Source: Apostichopus japonicus | Taxonomy: Eukaryota; Echinodermata; Holothuroidea; Aspidochirotida; Stichopodidae | DNA: 64,000 bases | Reading direction: 5' to 3' | NCBI RefSeq assembly: GCF_037975245.1 | Contig: NC_092568.1 | Coordinates: forward strand, 28,921,501 to 28,985,500 | Shown here: piece after piece, positions 53,501 to 62,500 of the stretch | How the letters are laid out: each line of letters opens with the position of its first letter | Numbering within the stretch: position 1 is the first letter of the stretch | Translations under genes and position numbers: made by a program | The notes under the pieces: generated by a model | The model's input: the letters and a program-made list of their open reading frames with translations, nothing else | Told to the model about the DNA's origin: nothing | Database searches by the model: none

Positions 53501-56500
53501 GCAACTATTAGAACAATGGCCCATCAATTACCGACGTAACAGGTATAATAAAGGCCTATCCACGATCTTAATGCCATGGCTTGTTAGAGTAGTATATCTT
53601 TGATGACCGACTCCGTAAATACTCGGACAGATGAAGAGTGTGGTATGTTTATGCAGGGGCGGACTAGGGTATAAATTGCTACCCGCTGATTAATCGACCT
53701 GGCGGCGGCCTGCAGTGCCATCTCAACCCTCGGTATACCGAGCCCCTAAGTTCGGTAGGCCACTCCGCTCCTGTCTATGTTTACCGATCATCGCTCAAAA
53801 CCGAACTTTTTTTCTATCAATACGAGTGCTTTGAAACATGATACTAGAGGGCAGTGTACAGAGTAGCATTATAACATGAGCAGATTTGTCCCAACTGGCT
53901 TCCCCAATAAAGGTTCCAAGAATAATTCAGTGTTGGAAAGTACACACTGAAGGTTTTGCAGACAGTGTATCAGAGTGAAATATGAAACAGCGTGCGTGAA
54001 CAGGCTGCCCTATATATATCGTTAAGACATTGATCATAGACGCTTTTATGAATACTAAGCATTTACATATTTTTAAAATAAATCCGCAGGTTTGATTTTA
54101 TAGTATAGCTACTTTAATAATTTTCCCTTGACATATTATAAGTTACAAAATCGCTGGCTCATGTACGTGTAACTGTAGAAACTGGACGTTCGAGTCTAGA
54201 CACATAGGCGGGGAATAGTTTACAATTTCCATACTAGCTTAGATCATATCTACATTGGCTGTGACAAAAGGCACCAAACTTATTTCAACCACCCATATTG
54301 AGCCAACGGCAAACTGTAACTGAAGATCCCTTGGGCATCCCATGAACTTGACCCAATAGTGACCTTTATTGCCGGGAGGGGGTCAGATACGTTTGTCACC
54401 TAGGGTGGTATATTAACCGGACATGCACAACGGAGCTATTAATGAGTGACGCTCACCATGGGAATCTCATTTTGTGAATTTTGGTGGCTCCTTAGGGGAC
54501 GTCTAAGTTGCCGATTGCGAGATATTACCATTCGACGCGGAAAACGGAGACTTTTCTCCAGAGAATGGGAGGAATTTTAGAGATTTACTGTAACGATTAC
54601 AAGGAAATGTAAGCCGATGTAACCAACATCGACGTTGGTATTTGTCTTGTGAAATTTATATGTAATTTGACATGATGTTCCAAGTTCGAATTTTAAACTA
54701 ACAACTTCTCCTTCAAGATCATTTCGTTTAAAGCAATATATATGTACTGCACTGCTTTAAACGATATGAACGTGTATTCCGCGTTGCATTGGCATTTGAA
54801 GATATGAATTGTTCGTGTAATTAAAACAAAGAATTTTATATATGACTGAAACTATCCATGTTGATTTTGAAATTGTTTTGATCATTTTTTTCGCTGCATT
54901 CTCGATATCAAAGTCCATACTTGGCAATTTATTTAGGTGAGTAGTTGAATCCGGCCGTCAAGTTTATTACAAATAATAAATCGAATTTATGTTAAAATTC
55001 AAATGTTCAGTTTTGTCTTTACATACTAATTGCTATGCTTACAAAGTGATTTTGCTTTAATTAATAGTCTTTAAGATTAGCAAAATGGCAGACCAAAAGT
55101 AAAAATATGTTTTCAACAGTGACGCAACCGCCTTTACTTCGGGGTGGGGGGGGGGGAATAAACGCCAACGGGCTCAGCAACCCCCCCCCCCCGCAACACA
55201 CACACAGACTTTGGCAGACATAATATTAGAAAAAAAATCTTGCGTACAGTACATAAATTTTAAATGTGAACTTCTTATTGTTATAATTGCTACACCAAAG
55301 AAGCCATATGTGATTAATAGCAGTTAGTACAACGTTGTACTAATTTGAACAGGTTACCATCACATAAAGGCCCGGTCACACTATACCGATATTTTATCGG
55401 AATACTATCCGATTTTCCCAGAGGAATCGAAACAGACAGTTTTTCGTTCGGGTCTTCTAGCCACAGTGATAAAGGACCTGATTTGCTATCTGTTGAGCCA
55501 TTCCGATGTGGAATAGCCCTCTCCTAACTTTTGATATTGACTCCGTTTCCTTTTATCGGTTAGCTATCCGATTTCTCTTCCGATTTTTATCGCTTTTCGA
55601 TGTGACGTCACTTCAGAATGTAGTCAGTTCTAGAACCCCTCAGATTTGAAGTAGGTATTCGAATATTCTACTGCATTCATTACATTCACTACCACAAACC
55701 TCACTCTTCGGCCTTAAATCGGAAAAATCGGACCGTATTTCGATAAAATATCGCTGTAGTGTGACCGGGCCTTTAACCTATATTGACCTATACTTGACCA
55801 ATCCCTGCAAGATTTCACGGCAAACACTCTCAAACAGTGATATGTACTGCTTTAATAACTGACAAAGTGGTCAGTTCTAAAGTAATTTGACATTTTTACT
55901 GCAGTTACTTAACAAGTAAACTATCAATAAAATCGTCACTTTTTACACCCTTGGGATATTAACATCAATTTTGTATCCGGTGAAAATGATTTATTTGCAA
56001 TTATTGGAAATTTTCGGTTACGCCACATTTTATCTTTTTGTGTGTTTGAAATGACCCAAACAACAGATTAAAGTAGCGAAAATAATGTTTGGTCAGTGGG
56101 TTATTTATATCACTTTGAGATTATTTGACCCTTTTCATATTATATGAAAGGAATCCTTTTGTTATAAAATATAATCCCTGCAATCCATCTTCATTATGAT
56201 AGTGACAACATAATTTGTATATTTAATATTTATCAAGAGGGGTAAAAGCAAAATAAAGAGCAACCACAGCAGGTAGCGCGACTTCCCATCGAGTTTTGTG
56301 GTCCGTTTGCTGTACTATTGAAATAAACAGATAAGCCAATTTTTATGTAATGAAAAATATGTTATTTGAAAACCCTCAGAAATCATGCTTATATTAACAT
56401 CATGATGAGTATTAAATGATCAAATTATGAACATTTAATAGCTTTTTTTGGGTAGGTGGGTGGGTGGGGGGGGGGGGAGGGTGTACTTATTTGGTTAAAC

Positions 56501-59500
56501 GCATTAGCGTTGGATGATATATACCTTGGGGTATATAGGAAGGCTGGCCTACACAGCGTGCTAGTGCACATTGAACAATCCATTTTTGCAATGTGCATAA
56601 AACCAATCCGAAAATTAGTTTCCTATTCTTTGTTCCCCTTTAAGATTTTGGTATCATCTCTTCCCCACCCTTATCATGTAAATATAGGTTCACCAACCCA
56701 CAGCATATTGTCGTATTCTTTTGTAATCACTGGGGAATGGATATCTTCCCCTCTCTCCCTTTCCAACACCTAACTGCGTGAATTTTGAAGGGGTCGGCCT
56801 CTTTCATGAGCGTTAAGCAGGGTTGCGTTAAGCAGGGTTGCAACATAATATGCAAGAGTCAAAGTTTTTTGAAGCTATAACGGTGTGGGTTCGGGTTTCG
56901 GAGTGAAGGGGAGAATAACTGGTGGGGTTAGGGTTAATAGGTTGTTAAAATGAGTCAGACCTAGTTTGCGTCCCTCTGAAGCCACGAGACGTAATGCTTG
57001 TTGAAAAGAGAGATTTTAGAGAAATGGGTATCACATTTCAATCCGTTTTTTCCAGTAAAATCATGAAAATGTAGAGAAATACGCAAGGAACAAATAAGGT
57101 CTGAGATCTAAGGTCTGTGAGATTAATGTGTGCGTTTTGCCCGTAATCGAAAGCTGTAAATTCTTCAAATGGGCTGAGAAACAACGCAAGACAATTCGCT
57201 TTAAGGTAAGAGGAACGGTACCAGCCATCCAGCCATTCCTAATAAAACATGATGAAAGTCCGCCCTCTATTAAATTGGTGCACAGCACAAAGAAAAAAGT
57301 TAAGTAGGTCGTCGCCGCTGTTCGGTTTATCCTTACAGCCAATGTTTGGTATTGTCGCTTGCTGAATAGTAAACTAATACTATGAGTGTGAAGGTCAGAT
57401 TTGATGTGTTCACTGAAACGTTAATTCATAGAACGTTACCATTTATTGAAAGTGTTTGATTTAGAAACATAACTCTCCCACGTACCGAGAGCTATTTTTA
57501 TTTTAGGAAGGTGACGATGCCATTGTTGTGGTCAAAGAGACGACGCACACATACACACACGAACATACATACACACACGCAGGAAGATCTAAAATTTGCA
57601 TTTATGAGTTGAAATTTACGACCCGTAATAACAAGTATATTTTACGTTAGCACGTGGGTAAACGATAGTTTCGAGAATCTTAGTGTGAAATTTGACAGTT
57701 TCTATTAGATAAAATACTTTCATATCTACATCTTATATTTCAGTATATTGTTTGCATTGCTGTAGAATACGCTATCGTAATTGGTAATTTCTAGCACTAA
57801 AAATGATCATATCGGGGTTAAAACCTCATCCATCTCCTACCAACTCCATCTCCTATATTGGTATTTCAAATTCCTCCGAGCTTGTATTAATCTGTTGTTA
57901 GCTCAACCCTCAAACAGTCACAGTGGCAAATGATTCCTGCCCCCGTCCCTGATCATGTCCCTTTTCTTGTCCCTGTCCCTTGTCCCCTGACCTATACCTT
58001 TGCCCGTTCGTCTTTATTTTATCCTCAAGAAAAACGAAATATTTCGATTCGTACAATCTAACTATAAACGGGCATATGATGTCAAGTGTCATCCTCTAAA
58101 AGAAAAGACCAGATTCGGAGAGGAAAAGGTCGGCAGGGAGAAGATTGGTAGGGAAGGTTGCGAGGGGAAGGGGTGCCAACCCTGCACCCTCAAAAAGACG
58201 CTGTCACATACTTAATCATTTGTTGTTTTATTTTCGACCAAGATTGTGAAATACGTTAACAAGGAAAATTTAAAATGATCACTTACCGATACAGTGAGTT
58301 CGAGATGAATGTAGTACATAGCCATCGTCACAACGACACCAGTAACTGCCCCTGGAGTTGACACACTCGCCATGCATACAAATATCGTTAAAAGCGGTAC
58401 ACTCGTTCACATCTGCAAAAAAGAAGATGAAAGGTAGGTAGGTGGAGAGGGAGTAACAAATGTTACCATGCGGTTGGTCTAATCGACTAAATCAAATCGA
58501 TTCAATAACATATATGATTGTGAGTAAAATCGCCGAAGATTTGGTAACATTTACCAGTAATCGGTGACCAAACGCAAAAAGCTGATTGCAGACCCAACAA
58601 GCTGCTTGTAGACACCTCAAGCTGCTTGAAGATCCAACAATCTGCAAGAAGACACAATAACCTGCTTGAAGACAAAACAAGCTGCTTGAAGACACAATAA
58701 ACTGCATGAAGACACAATAAAATGCTTGAAGATACAACAAAATACAAGACGACTCAATAAGCCGCTGGAAGACACAACAAGCTGCTTGAAGACGCAACAA
58801 GCTGCTTGAATGTAAAAAAAAAAGCCGCTTGAAGACACAGCAAGCTTCTTCAACACACAACGAGCGGCGTGAAGACACAACAAGCTGCTTGAAGACACAG
58901 TAAGCTGCTTGAAGACCCACCAAGCTGCTTGAAGGTCCAAAAAAGACATAACAAGCTTCTTGAACAAGCTTACAAGGAGACACGTAACGATAAAGTTGGA
59001 TGCTAGAAAAGCCCATGACAATGCAGTTTATCAGTTCACAAAATATGCAGTAATACTTCTAAATATCATGAATATGCTTATATATTTCAGATAATAGGGA
59101 ATTGATTTAATTCATGGCTTTTCTTTCTGTACGTGTTTTATAATCATATGAATAGTGTTAGGACAGGCGATATTTTTAAAATATTAAATCGAAATAGCGT
59201 TAATTACCGTGCCACGGTGGCTAATTGGTGATCGTGGGGTGACAATGGGTGTTACAGTTTGATAAAGTATCAACTTATTTCGAGTAATATCTGTTATTTT
59301 GGTTAAGTTGCTAGAAATTGGCGATGCAAAGTCGGAGATTGATGTAGAGTGTGCAATGACCTGGCAGGTTTTTTCCTTCTGCAGTTTGTGTTAGATCTGA
59401 TCTAGTAAACAACATATTACATGAAGGAAAATGTGACAGGAATATCCTGTAGCTATGATCCTCTTTTTAATGCTGTAACCTCATCACTTTTATGTATATT

Positions 59501-62500
59501 CTGATGTACTTTACAAGCTACAATACGTACAGCTACTATATAATACAGTACAAGTGTTGCTAAATGAATGCTTTGTCTTGGAGAAAGATACGAAAAAGAA
59601 TTGAGGGAACTTTTCCTTTCCTCTAGCATCCTGCAAGTTTAGGCTGCATAAATGTTTCAGAAGAAAATAACGACCAAAAGAACTTTTAATTTTGCATACT
59701 AAATTAAATTCTCATTATTCCAATTTCAGATTTATTTCTCATATGGCAAACAAAACTGAAGTACAAGTATAGTAATTAATAAAACTGAGGAATGGTGACA
59801 TAATAATTATGTACACTATAGACAATAGGCTTTAGGCGAAGATATGTATCTTAAGTGTGTGTGTCGGGGAGGGGGGGGGTTGGGATGGGGGGTTGGGAGG
59901 GGGAAAGTCTCCTGTCAAAAAAAAATCAAAATTAAGGGCAAAATAAGCAGCCTATAGCATCCCCAAAGTGAACAGAATGACATAGTGTTTTTCGCTGTTC
60001 AATCAAACGTTCGAAAGATGTGGAGGAACTTGTTGAGGGGTTGGGAACTTGGGGACGGGAAGAATTTGTTCGTAAACGTCCATGGTTCTTGTCATGCCAT
60101 GGCATTCGGATTTACACAAACAGAAACTTAATGTTCCTTATAGTGTTGTCAGGGTGTTGACGAAGGTATAACTGATTTGATAACATTTCTACACAGCGCT
60201 TCTTGAAAGTTATAGTGCAAAACGTTTTTTACTTAAAATCTAAATGAGCTTACAGCATTTGAAGTTAATTAGACTACGCAATGAAAAATATTTTCACATA
60301 ACAATTTATAAACTTTATGCCTGATTTGGCAAGATCTCATGCGTGGAATCACGATTCGAAAGAACGAAAGGCCAACTCTCTTATACGAAAGACATGATAG
60401 AAAAACAAATGTTGGCCTTTTAACAAATAACTTCACTACTTATATATATAGCCAACAAGGTCATTCGTTAAGGTTGCCAAACGGAAGTATTTTAATCTAC
60501 GTGTTATGTGGCTTCGGAAACATAATATTTATTTGGCTTTTATTTGAACCAGATATTCATCGGATAATGTTATGACTTCTAAAATGTTATATTGAAAGGA
60601 AAGACAAGTGTTCTGTTACTTTTACTGGAAGAAATTAAGGCCACTATATTTAATTACCCTAGATATCACACTTTGCAACTGTAACAAATGTTTTCAAGTA
60701 AAACCACATACAGGCTAACGCTTATCTTCCAATGTCAATTTACTTTACCGTGGAGTTCACGTTTCACACTGAACTCCAATGTATTAATTTCTGTCCCAGT
60801 TGCAGTTGCTATGGCGGTAGCGATAAATATCACCTATTGACAATTACAGTAACAGGTGTTCTCCCTCTCAAGTGAACGAAGCGACCCAGTGACCTAAACG
60901 TGATAACGGGAAGTAGTGCGATAAGATGAGCGCAAGTACTATTTAGAGATGTACAAGTTACCAAAATTTCCTCTTAATTTGCAGGACAGCATTGGTGGTT
61001 CAGTGGTAGAATCCTCGCCTGCCACGCGGGGGGCCCGGGTTCGATTCCCGGCCAATGCAATCATTCTATTTCTTTGCTTTTTTTGGGCTCAGTTATTGAT
61101 TTAAACACCATTTTTCTATAATCCTGTATTTTCTTTTTTATTCTGAGAGTTTTGTAAAGTCAAAAGTTAAATCAGAACAAATTGAACAACCATTTACCTG
61201 TTCGTTTTCTTTAATGTTTAAGAGAATCACAGGAAAACACATGAATTTAGCTTTCGTTTTTACAGTTAGATAATGAAATTCATCGGCGAGAAGTTGCATA
61301 TGTGCGGGGGAGGGGGGTAGAGGGGCACTATGCTTAACTTTGCCTTCTTCTTGCTTCAAATCTAAAACGGCCATGGTGCCAAAAGTTCATGGTATTATGA
61401 TCACCCAAGCCATCAGCTACCGTACGATGGGTGGGAAATGTCAGTTGAAAACAGAATTAGTACATGACCAGGGAGCTGTTACCGAGAACGCATCACGGCT
61501 GAATTAACTTTTGTGGGCCCTGGCAGAGACAAAAAGTAATTTTGGGATCCAAAAACTGGTCGTAAAACAATCAAGATATGCGCTGTAGTCAGGGGGGTAG
61601 GAAGCTTCCAAAAGTGTGGGGGGGAGCACAACATCATAGGGGCACTTTCTCATTCCGCAACCACCACTCGTTATGCTATAAACCGATACACACCGGCCAT
61701 ATCACTTAATTATATATGATGTGCTATCAATACTATTTATTGAGATCATTATTGTTAACCGTGCTACAAAAGATATGGGATGCCATTTTAAAAATAGCAT
61801 GTACAGACTAAAAATAAATAATCAAAATAAAGTATTAAAATTCACAAAGGTTTAAGATATCCAAAAGACAGTTCTTCATCAAAGGGGCACATTCATTTGC
61901 CAGTAGGGCACATTTGCTATTTGGAAAAAGTGGGGGAGGAGGGGGTGGGGCACGTGTCCCCAGTTCCCCCGGCTCCTACCCCGCTGGCTGTAGTGTTTAC
62001 ACTTTTATTTTGATAAACAGGCAAATTATGTGCGAACATAGTACGATGCTTTGTAAATGTCTTATTCATATATAGCCTTCGAATATATAATATGATATAC
62101 CCTGTATTTAGGAAGATATTGTTGTTGTGTTTTTAAGTTTTGTTTATTGTAAGGTAACGTTTCTCCCCATGTTTTATAATACTTGCATTCTAATTTTGGG
62201 TCCAGTAACTAACTCTCAAGGCATGAGCCATGGCCCATTTGGTAAGTGATAAATCTTCCTGATTATGATGAATGTTTATTACCCGTACTAAATTCCATGC
62301 ATAATTTTATGTGATCTAACGCCCATTTTATTTTTCAAATCTAAACATTAAAAAGATTTTTTTTTTTTTTTTGGGGGGGGGGGTATGCTTGCTATACCCT
62401 CATAACAACGTGCCAGTAGTTTAACAACGTAACTACATACTTTCATTTCAAACCAAATGAACTAGAAGTCGAAAATTTGGATTTTCCAGTTATTTTACTC

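Larger units (their letters stand above)
45657..58286 (-). other. 12.6-kb intron, largest in the window
   Basis: Contains a TA microsatellite (45778-45830), the foldback element, two short DNA transposons and a stray repeat copy, all listed. G tracts occur near 46464, 47130, 47730, 48975, 49566, 52268, 53389, 55146 and 56466. Between these the sequence is unremarkable; a weak 87-bp exon candidate is discussed in the findings. Confidence 0.7.

Noticed and set aside
58492-59021. Minus-strand frames of 174 and 134 codons
   Set aside because: They are translations of the 20-bp tandem array in two frames; no start context, domain or splice fit.
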